Below are positions 1 through 6,611 of a stretch of DNA of 10,041 bases, in pieces (position 1 is the stretch's first letter; the number at the start of each line of letters is the position of its first letter). The DNA comes from RGIG8767 sp964487395 (GTDB lineage Bacteria > Bacillota > Clostridia > Lachnospirales > Lachnospiraceae): assembly GCA_964487395.1 (NCBI GenBank), contig CAZAQH010000071.1, positions 1 to 10,041 of the forward strand. Direction: 5' to 3'. The translations under genes were made by a program, and so were the position numbers. The notes under the pieces were generated by a model. That model ran no database searches, was not told where the DNA came from, and saw only the letters and a program-made list of their open reading frames with translations.

Positions 1-2772
1 CCATATGATCCGGAACCGTATCTTGGTAATGGCATAAGAACTGATATTGGTAAGAATTTCACTCAGGTTAACTCTATCGTAACAGACAGTATTTTTATTG
101 ATAGTGTGAATAGACGTATTTCGACTAAATGGCTGACGACAAATCTGGCATCGAATTTAGCAGATAAGTCTGATCAAATCTATGTCAACATGATGGGAAC
201 GAAGGAGTTTATTGGTAAGCAGGAAGACTTGAACGAAGAGTATGATTTGATTTATATTGGGATGGACACTTCCATTATGAATACCAGAATCAACGGGGGA
301 ACAAAAAGCAATGATACTTGTTACAACGACAGTTCCATGAATGGACTTGTGTATTCTCATATAGGAGATACCTTTACCATGAATGGTCAGGGTGGGCCGA
401 CTGGAACTTATCGCATGTCGGGTAATGATATTACATACGATAAATTACATGCATTGACGGAATACGTGGAAGCAGGTTATGCCCTTCTTTTGTCAGATGA
501 TTTCTTTATGGATGATATGTCTGTTAATACGGATAAACTGGATGTGTCCAGTAATCTGTACAAGTTTGTAAATGAAGTTGTATTAAAGAAAGATAATGGA
601 ACTTATGTATATTTTGGTAAGAATGTAAATAAAAAAGGCAATATGGAAATGCCGGATTACGGAACTTCATCAGAAGTAACATCGGCTAGAGAAACGTTTT
701 CAGAATATTTGAATATATCCAAGCTTGTTTTATCATATTCAGAGGAAGATTTACCATTAGCATATAATAAAGGTGATGGTACGCAGCAGTATTTGACGAT
801 GAATTCGGATGGAAAATATACTTTGGATTATAATATTACCTTAAAGAATGATTCTGCCGTTTCGGTATCAAATACAAGCTATGACGTGTCATTGTATCTT
901 GACTCGGATGCAGATGGAAAATTTGAAGAGGAAGAAAGACTGACTGGTTTATCTGTTACAAATGTGGATACGTCCAGCGATTGTGGAGTAGATGGAAGCG
1001 GAAAGTATAATATTCTTGCCGGTTATAAGTATCATATATCCAGAAATATACCGGATGGATATACCGGATTCGTATCATGGAAGCTTGTTTTTTCACAGAA
1101 TGACAGAGTGTATTCAGGAACTGCTTCCAAGTCAATTGTCAGAAAATCAATTAGCGGCTTTTCAGCAGTACCCACGCCGGCTAATGTACCGACAATACGA
1201 GTATTGCAGATTGTAAGTGCACCAACCAGTGGATATTCAGATAATGACATGTTTAATTTGACGACAAGTGATATGCAGACACTGTATTCACAGGTTAAGG
1301 ATTTTAATATTGAAGTAGAACAGATAACGGCATCTGATTATATCAATAAAGTAGGATTTCTTACAGGACAGGAACATTTTGATTATTTGTGTGATTACAA
1401 CATGATAATCATGGGATTTCGTGATAAATATGATTTCAGTCTTGGCGGAAACATTGATGCTACAAAATGTAAAAATGCAATTTTGGCCATTCGTGAATAT
1501 GCTTTATCAGGAAGAAGTATTTTGTTTACACATGATTTGAATTCTTATATTTTAAATGCAGGTAATTCTGAGAGCTGGTGGGGATATTATGCAAATCTAT
1601 ATTTAAGAGATGTTCAGGGTATGGATCGATATGGTAACGTAGCAGCAAGTGGCAATATACCTTCCGGTACAGAATATCAATATTCTTCCGTTTATGACAA
1701 TAGGTATTTAGAGAATAGTGAAATGGAGAATGTGGGATATACAGATACAAATCTTGCTTATTACAAGCAGGATTCAACAAATTATGGTACAAATGCAAGA
1801 CGAGCTACATATAAATACGATATTCATCTGCCTTATAATAGAAACAAGTGGGAGAAAAATTCAAGTAAGGTAGAACAGATTAACGCAGGTCAGATTACGC
1901 AGTATCCATTCTATGTGCCGGAGGAGTTCGAGGTTTCCCATACACATCCTCAATATTATCAGTTGAATCTGGATACAGACAGTATGGATGACAACAGTAA
2001 TGATGATGTTGTGGTTTGGTATACAATTGGTGGAGTCTCTACATCAAGCAGCAACTACACAGAACCTTTAGACAGCTATTATCGTGCAGTTCAAAAGGAT
2101 GTAAGGAATACCTACTATATTTATAGTAAGGGAAATGTTACTTATACAGGATGTGGAGACAGTAAAGTAACAGATCAGAAAGAAAAAGAACTTTTTGTAA
2201 ATACAATGGTTGCATCTTATAATTCGGGAATTCATGCCCCGACGGTTATTTATAAGGAGAGTCAGTGGGATACTTCCGCTGATATTAACGGACTTTGTAT
2301 TCCATATGATGCAGCAATAACACTTGAAGATGGAAATGACACCATTAATTCACAGAAAGTCAGTGTCAACTTTAAGACAATTAATAATAATCTGCGTGAT
2401 AGCAGTAAGCCAATGTATGCCCAGTATTATATAGAAGACAGTAAGGGAAATGTGAAAATTGGAAGCCATACACTGCGAAGTATCACTCCTTCTTCCTTTA
2501 AACAGGTAGTGAACGATGGCACAACGCTTTCTACGGTAGACGCCGCAAGTGATACGCTCTCTAATTTTACGATTTATACTATGCAGTTTACACGTGAGGA
2601 ACTTGGTCTTTCTTCGACGACAACGGGTGTTAGCAATGATAATTCGGTAAATATTATAGTCCGGTTGAGTACCAAGCCTTTTTTATCATCTACTTCGACA
2701 ACCGGTATTGTTGCAACGGAAAGTTTAAATGAATTAAACATCATTTACACAGAATTGGTTGATTTAGAATAG
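1..2772 (+). CDS. Large probable secreted/surface protein, DUF5057-like (5' partial)
   Basis: The frame is open from base 1 to the TAG at 2770-2772, so the true start lies upstream. The first in-frame GTG (106) has no ribosome binding site and is preceded by good coding sequence (PYDPEPYLGNGIRTDIG), so I treat the gene as partial, with 923 codons visible. The protein is rich in Asn, Ser, Thr and Tyr and has few Cys, as in extracellular proteins. Two segments share a layout of a hydrophobic strand and then a helix-strand: YDLIYIGMD (241-267) with LTEYVEAGYALLLSDD (454-501), and YNMIIMGFRDKYD (1396-1434) with ILAIREYALSGRSILFTHD (1480-1536). Between them is a beta-rich segment with an Asp-rich EF-hand-like loop (901-936). 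The later part contains QYYQLNLDTD, VVVWYTIGG and YYIYSKGNVTYTG, which I recall as typical of DUF5057 proteins of Lachnospiraceae. No C-terminal anchor or sorting motif is seen, and any signal peptide would be off the window. The function is unknown and the family name is from memory. Confidence 0.85.
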   Translation, partial: PYDPEPYLGNGIRTDIGKNFTQVNSIVTDSIFIDSVNRRISTKWLTTNLASNLADKSDQIYVNMMGTKEFIGKQEDLNEEYDLIYIGMDTSIMNTRINGGTKSNDTCYNDSSMNGLVYSHIGDTFTMNGQGGPTGTYRMSGNDITYDKLHALTEYVEAGYALLLSDDFFMDDMSVNTDKLDVSSNLYKFVNEVVLKKDNGTYVYFGKNVNKKGNMEMPDYGTSSEVTSARETFSEYLNISKLVLSYSEEDLPLAYNKGDGTQQYLTMNSDGKYTLDYNITLKNDSAVSVSNTSYDVSLYLDSDADGKFEEEERLTGLSVTNVDTSSDCGVDGSGKYNILAGYKYHISRNIPDGYTGFVSWKLVFSQNDRVYSGTASKSIVRKSISGFSAVPTPANVPTIRVLQIVSAPTSGYSDNDMFNLTTSDMQTLYSQVKDFNIEVEQITASDYINKVGFLTGQEHFDYLCDYNMIIMGFRDKYDFSLGGNIDATKCKNAILAIREYALSGRSILFTHDLNSYILNAGNSESWWGYYANLYLRDVQGMDRYGNVAASGNIPSGTEYQYSSVYDNRYLENSEMENVGYTDTNLAYYKQDSTNYGTNARRATYKYDIHLPYNRNKWEKNSSKVEQINAGQITQYPFYVPEEFEVSHTHPQYYQLNLDTDSMDDNSNDDVVVWYTIGGVSTSSSNYTEPLDSYYRAVQKDVRNTYYIYSKGNVTYTGCGDSKVTDQKEKELFVNTMVASYNSGIHAPTVIYKESQWDTSADINGLCIPYDAAITLEDGNDTINSQKVSVNFKTINNNLRDSSKPMYAQYYIEDSKGNVKIGSHTLRSITPSSFKQVVNDGTTLSTVDAASDTLSNFTIYTMQFTREELGLSSTTTGVSNDNSVNIIVRLSTKPFLSSTSTTGIVATESLNELNIIYTELVDLE

Positions 2773-2780
2773 TATTTTTT

Positions 2781-2815
2781 AACAGTGGTGTATTGAAAAA
2801 TGCATCGCTGTTTTT
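2781..2815 (+). terminator. Rho-independent terminator after the DUF5057-like gene
   Basis: A 13-bp stem (AACAGTGGTGTAT at 2781-2793 with ATGCATCGCTGTT at 2800-2812, three G-U pairs) encloses the loop TGAAAA. It runs into a T tract (2811-2815) eight bases after the stop codon. The T tract lies only on the plus-strand side, so it ends the upstream transcript and insulates topA. Confidence 0.8.
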
Positions 2816-2847
2816 GCGTCTGCAATTCTGAAATTTTTAAAAAGTCC

Positions 2848-2876
2848 TTGTAAACGCCGAAAGTATGGTGTATAGT
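2848..2876 (+). promoter_or_regulatory. Sigma-A-type promoter of topA
   Basis: The -35 box TTGTAA (2848-2853) and the -10 box TATAGT (2871-2876) are separated by 17 bases, each box differing from consensus by one or two bases. Transcription would start near 2883, giving a leader of about 43 nt. The promoter lies just after the terminator of the preceding gene, as expected for an independent topA unit. Response to supercoiling is plausible for a topA promoter but is not shown by the sequence. Confidence 0.7.
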
Positions 2877-2899
2877 GATTGACGATATCGGCGTGCCGA
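2854..2899. repeat. GCCGA repeats and inverted repeats in topA promoter/leader
   Basis: ACGCCGA (2854-2860, in the promoter spacer) is the exact reverse complement of TCGGCGT (2888-2894, just after the expected transcription start). The latter is itself the left half of a tight palindrome, TCGGC-GT-GCCGA (2888-2899). GCCGAAA therefore occurs twice as a direct repeat 39 bp apart (2856-2862 and 2895-2901), with one inverted copy between. The GC-rich motif stands out in an AT-rich gap. It could be an operator or a small leader fold, and the role is unknown. Confidence 0.45.
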
Positions 2900-2925
2900 A
2901 ACTTTTAAGAAATAGGGGAGAATAA

Positions 2926-4998
2926 ATGGCAAAATACCTTGTGATCGTAGAGTCACCAGCAAAAGTAAAAACCATTCAGAAATTTTTAGGTCCAAACTAT
3001 ATAGTTACAGCCAGTAACGGACATGTGAGGGATCTGCCTAAGAGTACACTGGGCATAGATGTTGAGCATGAATTTGAACCCAAGTATATTACGATAAGGG
3101 GAAAAGGCGATATACTTGCAAGACTTAGAAAAGACGTTAAAAAATCAGACAGAATATATCTTGCAACTGACCCTGACCGTGAAGGAGAAGCAATTTCATG
3201 GCATCTTTTAAAAGCTTTGAAATTAGAAGATAAAAAGGTATACCGTATTACGTTTAATGAAATCACGAAAAATGCGGTAAAAGAGTCTTTAAAGAACGCC
3301 AGAGAGATAGATATGGACCTGGTAGATGCACAGCAGGCCAGAAGATGTCTTGACCGTATGGTAGGATATCGTATTTCACCGCTTTTATGGGCAAAGGTAA
3401 AAAGAGGTCTAAGTGCCGGAAGAGTACAGTCGGTAGCACTTAGAATTATTTGCGATAGAGAAGATGAAATCAATGCTTTTATTCCCAAGGAATATTGGAC
3501 ACTGGATGCTTCATTAAAAGTACCTGGAGACAAAAAGACATTCCTTGCTAAATATGTAGGAAGTGAAGGCAAGTCAGAACTTACTTCAGAAGCAGAAGTA
3601 AAACAGGTCATGAAGGAACTTGAAAAATCCGACTTTGTTGTTACAGATGTTAAAAAAGGTGAACGTACGAAAAAAGCACCACTTCCATTTACGACATCTA
3701 CGTTGCAGCAGGAAGCCAGCAAGGCACTTAATTATTCCACACAGAAGACAATGAGACTTGCTCAGCAGTTATACGAAGGAATTGAGATAAAAGGCAACGG
3801 CACAGTAGGTATTATCACATACCTGCGTACGGATTCCACACGTGTGTCCAGTGAAGCAGAAGAATCAGCAAAAGATTATATTGGAAAAACATATGGCGAA
3901 GAATATTTAGCTAAGACAGAAGGCGCACAAAAGAATAATCAGAAGATTCAGGATGCGCATGAAGCGATTCGTCCTACTGATATTACAAGAACGCCATACT
4001 CTTTAAAAGAATCTTTATCAAGAGAACAGTTTAGACTATACCAGTTGATTTGGAAACGATTTGTGGCAAGTCGTATGGCACCGGCTGTATATGAGACAGT
4101 TTCGGTCAAGATAGACTGCAATCAACATAAATTCTCTGCATCTGCCAGCAAAGTAAAATTTGATGGTTTCATGAACGTATATGTAGAGGCAGATGAAGAA
4201 AAAGAAGAGAACAATACATTCTTAAAACAAATAGAAAAAAATGAGAAGCTGTCGTTAGAACAGTTTGAGCCAAAGCAGCATTTTACACAGCCTTCACCTC
4301 ATTATACAGAGGCATCCCTGGTACGTGCTTTGGAAGAACTTGGAATAGGAAGACCAAGTACGTATGCACCGACTATTACGACTATAATGGCTCGTCGCTA
4401 TGTTGTGAAGGAGAATCGTAATCTGTATGTTACAGAGCTTGGAGAAGTTGTAAATCGCATTATGAAGGAAGCATTTCCGACAATCGTAGATGTGAATTTT
4501 ACAGCGACAATGGAAGCCTTGCTTGATTCGGTAGAAGAAGGAAATGTTAACTGGAAAACAGTTATTTCAAATTTCTATCCTGATTTAGATGATGCCGTTA
4601 AAATTGCGGAAAAAGAATTGGAAGAAGTTGAAATACGTGATGAAGTATCGGAAGAAAACTGCGAAGTGTGCGGACGTCCTATGTTAATTAAATATGGCCC
4701 TCACGGAAGATTTTTAGCATGCAGTGGATTTCCGGAATGCAGAAACACTAAGCCTTACTTTGAAAAAATCGGCGTTGAATGTCCAAAATGTGGCAAAGAC
4801 ATTGTGCTTAAGAAGACGAAAAAAGGCAGAAAATATTATGGCTGTATCGATAATCCGGAATGTGATTTCATGGTATGGCAGAAGCCGTCAGGTCAGAAAT
4901 GTCCTACATGTGGAGCACCTTTATTAGAAAAGGGCAACAAGCTGGTATGCATGGATGAACAGTGTGGTTATGTTACAGATGTGAAAAAAGCAGAATAG
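2926..4998 (+). CDS. topA: DNA topoisomerase I (type IA)
   Basis: The enzyme relaxes negatively supercoiled DNA by cutting one strand through a 5'-phosphotyrosine bond, without ATP. At 690 residues it matches the Firmicute TopA length. The N-terminal Toprim domain begins MAKYLVIVESPAK with the catalytic Glu9 and has the metal-binding DPDRE motif (Asp82, Asp84, Glu86). The active-site tyrosine is Tyr299 in TYLRTDS, followed by Arg301. LSAGRVQSVALRI (about 162-174) is the conserved DNA-binding stretch. The C-terminus carries three four-Cys zinc ribbons: Cys579/582/599/605, Cys619/622/640/646 and Cys659/662/675/680. The ATG is preceded by GGGGAG (2915-2920) at 5-nt spacing. All key residues are present and nothing is truncated. 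The gene has its own promoter. I found no convincing terminator before codY, so some read-through into codY is possible. Confidence 0.98.
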   Translation: MAKYLVIVESPAKVKTIQKFLGPNYIVTASNGHVRDLPKSTLGIDVEHEFEPKYITIRGKGDILARLRKDVKKSDRIYLATDPDREGEAISWHLLKALKLEDKKVYRITFNEITKNAVKESLKNAREIDMDLVDAQQARRCLDRMVGYRISPLLWAKVKRGLSAGRVQSVALRIICDREDEINAFIPKEYWTLDASLKVPGDKKTFLAKYVGSEGKSELTSEAEVKQVMKELEKSDFVVTDVKKGERTKKAPLPFTTSTLQQEASKALNYSTQKTMRLAQQLYEGIEIKGNGTVGIITYLRTDSTRVSSEAEESAKDYIGKTYGEEYLAKTEGAQKNNQKIQDAHEAIRPTDITRTPYSLKESLSREQFRLYQLIWKRFVASRMAPAVYETVSVKIDCNQHKFSASASKVKFDGFMNVYVEADEEKEENNTFLKQIEKNEKLSLEQFEPKQHFTQPSPHYTEASLVRALEELGIGRPSTYAPTITTIMARRYVVKENRNLYVTELGEVVNRIMKEAFPTIVDVNFTATMEALLDSVEEGNVNWKTVISNFYPDLDDAVKIAEKELEEVEIRDEVSEENCEVCGRPMLIKYGPHGRFLACSGFPECRNTKPYFEKIGVECPKCGKDIVLKKTKKGRKYYGCIDNPECDFMVWQKPSGQKCPTCGAPLLEKGNKLVCMDEQCGYVTDVKKAE

Positions 4999-5042
4999 TA
5001 TAGAGGCGAATTCCTTATTTTTACGAAATTATTATTAAAATA

Positions 5043-5071
5043 TTGATATTGTCAGACAAAAATGCTACAAT
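5043..5071 (+). promoter_or_regulatory. Sigma-A-type promoter of codY
   Basis: TTGATA (5043-5048) and TACAAT (5066-5071) are separated by 17 bases, near consensus. Transcription would start near 5078. The ATG at 5062 lies inside this promoter, which argues that the codY start is the downstream ATG at 5137. The resulting leader is about 59 nt with no strong fold seen. Confidence 0.72.
5047..5061. promoter_or_regulatory. Possible CodY box overlapping the codY promoter
   Basis: The perfect palindrome TTGTC-A-GACAA (5049-5059) fills the first half of the spacer between the codY -35 and -10 boxes. The 15-mer TATTGTCAGACAAAA matches the CodY consensus AATTTTCWGAAAATT at 10 of 15 positions, including the central CWG. 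A repressor bound here would block RNA polymerase, so autoregulation is an attractive but unproven reading. Confidence 0.4.
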
Positions 5072-5123
5072 ACTTTCTATACGGTAGCAATTTAAGTGCA
5101 ACAAGGCTTTATTTAGCGATAAT

Positions 5124-5128
5124 GGAGG
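5124..5128 (+). promoter_or_regulatory. Ribosome binding site fixing the codY start
   Basis: GGAGG lies 8 nt before the ATG at 5137. The in-frame ATG at 5122 overlaps this site and the ATG at 5062 lies in the promoter, so neither is a likely start. Confidence 0.85.
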
Positions 5129-5136
5129 AATCCGTC

Positions 5137-5922
5137 ATGAGTAGTGTACAGTTATTAGATAAGACTAGAAAGATTGGAAAGCTGCTTCATAATAACAACT
5201 CAAGTAAAGTTGTTTTTAATGATATATGCGCAGTTATGCAGGATATTCTTGATAGTAATGTATTAGTTATCAGCAAAAAAGGAAAGGTACTTGGTATTGA
5301 TAACGATCCTTCTGTTGAAGTAATACATGAACTGATTAAGGACAATGTAGGCGGGTTTATCGATTCTATGTTGAATGAAAGAATGTTATCTGTCTTGTCT
5401 ACAAAAGAGAATGTTAACTTGGAGACATTAGGCTTTGAAAATACGGACGTGAAGAAGTTTTCAGCTATCATTGCTCCTATTGAGATAGCAGGTGAACGTT
5501 TAGGCACATTATTCGTATATAAGTCGGGAGAGTTATATGATATCGATGATATTATTCTCTGTGAGTATGGCTCGACTGTAGTAGGTCTTGAAATGCTTCG
5601 TGCTGTTAACGAAGAAAGTGCAGAGGAATCAAGAAAGGTAGCGGTTGTCAAATCTGCTATTTCCACACTTTCGTTTTCAGAGATGGAAGCAATTATACAT
5701 ATATTTGATGAGTTAGATGGTATGGAAGGCATTTTGGTAGCAAGTAAGATTGCTGACAGGGTTGGAATTACCAGAAGTGTTATCGTAAATGCACTTCGTA
5801 AATTTGAAAGTGCCGGTGTTATCGAATCAAGATCCTCCGGTATGAAGGGCACTTACATTAAAGTTTTAAATGATGTAGTATTCAGCGAGATTGATAAGTT
5901 ACGTAAGGATGCGAAGAAATAG
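5137..5922 (+). CDS. codY: GTP- and branched-chain amino acid-sensing global regulator CodY
   Basis: CodY is a cytoplasmic dimeric DNA-binding protein that, in Bacillus, represses amino acid biosynthesis, transport, competence and motility genes when Ile/Leu/Val and GTP are plentiful. With the start at 5137 it is 261 residues, close to the 259 of B. subtilis. The N-terminal GAF-type domain spans about 1-155 (DSNVLVISKKGKVLGI at 39-54; GERLGTLFV at 119-127; CEYGSTVVGLEMLR at 142-155). The C-terminal winged helix-turn-helix, ASKIADRVGITRSVIVNALR (about 202-221) followed by SAGVIESRS and GMKGTYIKVLN, is nearly identical to B. subtilis CodY as I recall it. The ligand-pocket region (about 55-110) is much less similar. 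The gene is transcribed from its own promoter, ends in a strong terminator and precedes the flagellar operon, as in Bacillus. Confidence 0.96.
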   Translation: MSSVQLLDKTRKIGKLLHNNNSSKVVFNDICAVMQDILDSNVLVISKKGKVLGIDNDPSVEVIHELIKDNVGGFIDSMLNERMLSVLSTKENVNLETLGFENTDVKKFSAIIAPIEIAGERLGTLFVYKSGELYDIDDIILCEYGSTVVGLEMLRAVNEESAEESRKVAVVKSAISTLSFSEMEAIIHIFDELDGMEGILVASKIADRVGITRSVIVNALRKFESAGVIESRSSGMKGTYIKVLNDVVFSEIDKLRKDAKK

Positions 5923-5975
5923 CAGTTATCAGTTTTTTACAAAAGAAAAGTAAATAAAATGGATTGAGATTATAT

Positions 5976-6016
5976 AAAAGGATTTATTGTTTAGACAATA
6001 GGTCCTTTTTTGTTTT
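5976..6016 (+). terminator. Strong Rho-independent terminator after codY
   Basis: A 15-bp stem (5976-5990 pairing with 5995-6009, two G-U pairs, starting AAAAGGA and closing TCCTTTT) has the four-base loop TTAG. It runs into a T-rich tract (6006-6016). It begins 53 nt after the codY stop and separates codY from the flagellar operon promoter. The A-rich left side gives a weak T run on the other strand too, but no minus-strand gene needs it. Confidence 0.85.
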
Positions 6017-6045
6017 ATCCATAGCAGGATAAAACAGTCTGTTTT
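6012..6045. repeat. Two overlapping inverted repeats between codY terminator and flgB promoter
   Basis: GTTTTATCC (6012-6020) and GGATAAAAC (6027-6035) form a perfect 9-bp inverted repeat around ATAGCA. AAAACAG (6031-6037) and CTGTTTT (6039-6045) form a second, a nearly continuous 15-bp palindrome. They share AAAAC (6031-6035), so as RNA only one could form at a time. Neither is followed by a T tract in either direction, so they are not terminators. Operator sites are possible. No known regulator motif is recognised. Confidence 0.5.
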
Positions 6046-6058
6046 GGAACATCTTGTG

Positions 6059-6107
6059 GATTATTTACAAAAATCTACAACATAATGTATTTTTTTCGTA
6101 AATAATC
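6059..6107. promoter_or_regulatory. 10-bp inverted repeat abutting the flgB -35 box, candidate operator
   Basis: GATTATTTAC (6059-6068) and GTAAATAATC (6098-6107) are perfect reverse complements 39 bp centre to centre. The right arm ends one base before the proposed -35 box. The interval between them is A/T-tract rich (AAAAA at 6069-6073, TTTTTTT at 6090-6096) and can extend the pairing with one bulged C. The position suits a regulator of the flagellar operon, or a bent UP-like element. The bound protein is unknown. Confidence 0.45.
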
Positions 6108-6135
6108 TTGTTTTTTTTACATAATTCTTTATAAT
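6108..6135 (+). promoter_or_regulatory. Sigma-A-like promoter of the flgB flagellar operon
   Basis: TTGTTT (6108-6113) and a perfect TATAAT (6130-6135) are separated by 16 bases within a T-rich stretch. Transcription would start near 6142, giving a leader of about 49 nt. No convincing sigma-D/FliA site of the TAAA-N15-CCGATAT type was seen in the gap, so the operon is probably read by the housekeeping sigma factor, as for the main fla/che promoter in B. subtilis. Confidence 0.65.
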
Positions 6136-6143
6136 GAAATAGA

Positions 6144-6166
6144 GTGCATAATTTATCGCTATGCAC
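6144..6166 (+). promoter_or_regulatory. 5'-end stem-loop in the flagellar operon leader
   Basis: GTGCATA (6144-6150) and TATGCAC (6160-6166) form a perfect 7-bp stem with a 9-base loop, starting within a few bases of the expected transcript start. Hairpins at an mRNA 5' end often slow decay, which would suit a long operon. A second TATGC (6170-6174), close to the ribosome binding site, could compete for the left arm. Confidence 0.45.
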
Positions 6167-6175
6167 GCGTATGCC

Positions 6176-6184
6176 AAAGGAGGT
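6176..6184 (+). promoter_or_regulatory. Ribosome binding site fixing the flgB start
   Basis: AAAGGAGGT is close to a perfect anti-16S match, 6 nt before the ATG at 6191. The in-frame ATG at 6161 lies inside the leader hairpin and lacks such a site, so the start at 6191 is preferred. Confidence 0.9.
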
Positions 6185-6190
6185 CTTTAT

Positions 6191-6580
6191 ATGATTAATT
6201 CCAATGCTTTCGATTATATCAATGTGCTGGACAAGGCGGCAGATGCATCCTGGAAAAGACAGGAACTGATATCCAATAATATTGCGAATCAGGATACTCC
6301 TGGATATAAGAGACAGGATATAAGATTTGAGACAGAACTTCAGCAGGCATTGAAATTTTCCAAGTATACTTCGGTGGATGACAAGGTGTCTAATATTAAG
6401 CTGAGTCGTCTTAATGGAAAACAATATACAGATTATGGTAATTATTCTTATCGACTTGATGGCAATAACGTGGATCCGGAACAGGAGCAGGTTAAGCTTG
6501 CTTCCAACCAGTTAAAGTATCAGGGCTTGATGAATTCTCTGACGCAGGAATTTCAGAATCTGCAGTCAGTTATGAAATAA
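6191..6580 (+). CDS. flgB: Flagellar proximal rod protein FlgB
   Basis: FlgB is one of the proximal rod subunits that build the drive shaft across the cell wall on top of FliE and the MS ring. It is exported by the flagellar type III apparatus without a cleaved signal peptide. The protein is 129 residues, matching B. subtilis FlgB. It has the conserved N-terminal rod motif NNIANQDTPGYKRQDIRFE (29-47), then NGNNVDPE-like DGNNVDPEQE at about 94-103 and a C-terminal amphipathic helix (LASNQLKYQGLMNSLTQEF), as in rod/hook proteins whose two ends form coiled coils. It is the first gene of the flagellar operon, behind its own promoter, and is followed 31 nt later by flgC. Confidence 0.96.
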   Translation: MINSNAFDYINVLDKAADASWKRQELISNNIANQDTPGYKRQDIRFETELQQALKFSKYTSVDDKVSNIKLSRLNGKQYTDYGNYSYRLDGNNVDPEQEQVKLASNQLKYQGLMNSLTQEFQNLQSVMK

Positions 6581-6611
6581 TATTAAGATGTAGAAAGAGG
6601 AGGATACGCAC

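Noticed and set aside
992..1216. Plus-strand 74-codon frame and minus-strand frames inside the large first gene (157-360, 1032-1250, 1526-1798)
   Set aside because: They overlap a long, coherent reading frame and show neither ribosome binding sites nor recognisable products.
2997..3722. Long minus-strand open frame (241 codons) opposite topA
   Set aside because: It lies wholly within topA, which has all its catalytic residues. It has a Ser/Leu-rich composition typical of an antisense shadow, and I saw no plausible ribosome binding site or recognisable motif.
4999..5042. Terminator directly after topA
   Set aside because: Only a short GAATTC palindrome and T-rich runs are present. There is no stem long enough next to a T tract, so I do not call one.
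5062..5136. Upstream ATG giving codY 25 extra residues
   Set aside because: The ATG lies between the codY -35 and -10 boxes and has no ribosome binding site. The start at 5137 has GGAGG and matches the CodY N-terminus.
5187..5852. Long minus-strand open frame (221 codons) opposite codY
   Set aside because: It lies fully antisense to an intact, conserved codY. Its composition mirrors the codY codons, and it has no family motif.
6161..6190. Upstream ATG giving flgB 10 extra residues
   Set aside because: It sits in the right arm of the leader hairpin without a Shine-Dalgarno. The AAAGGAGGT serves the ATG at 6191, which gives the normal FlgB length.
5923..6190. A CodY box directly upstream of flgB
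   Set aside because: The best stretch I found, across the -10 region (6121-6135), matches only about 8 of 15 consensus positions and lacks the central CWG. This is no better than expected in AT-rich DNA.
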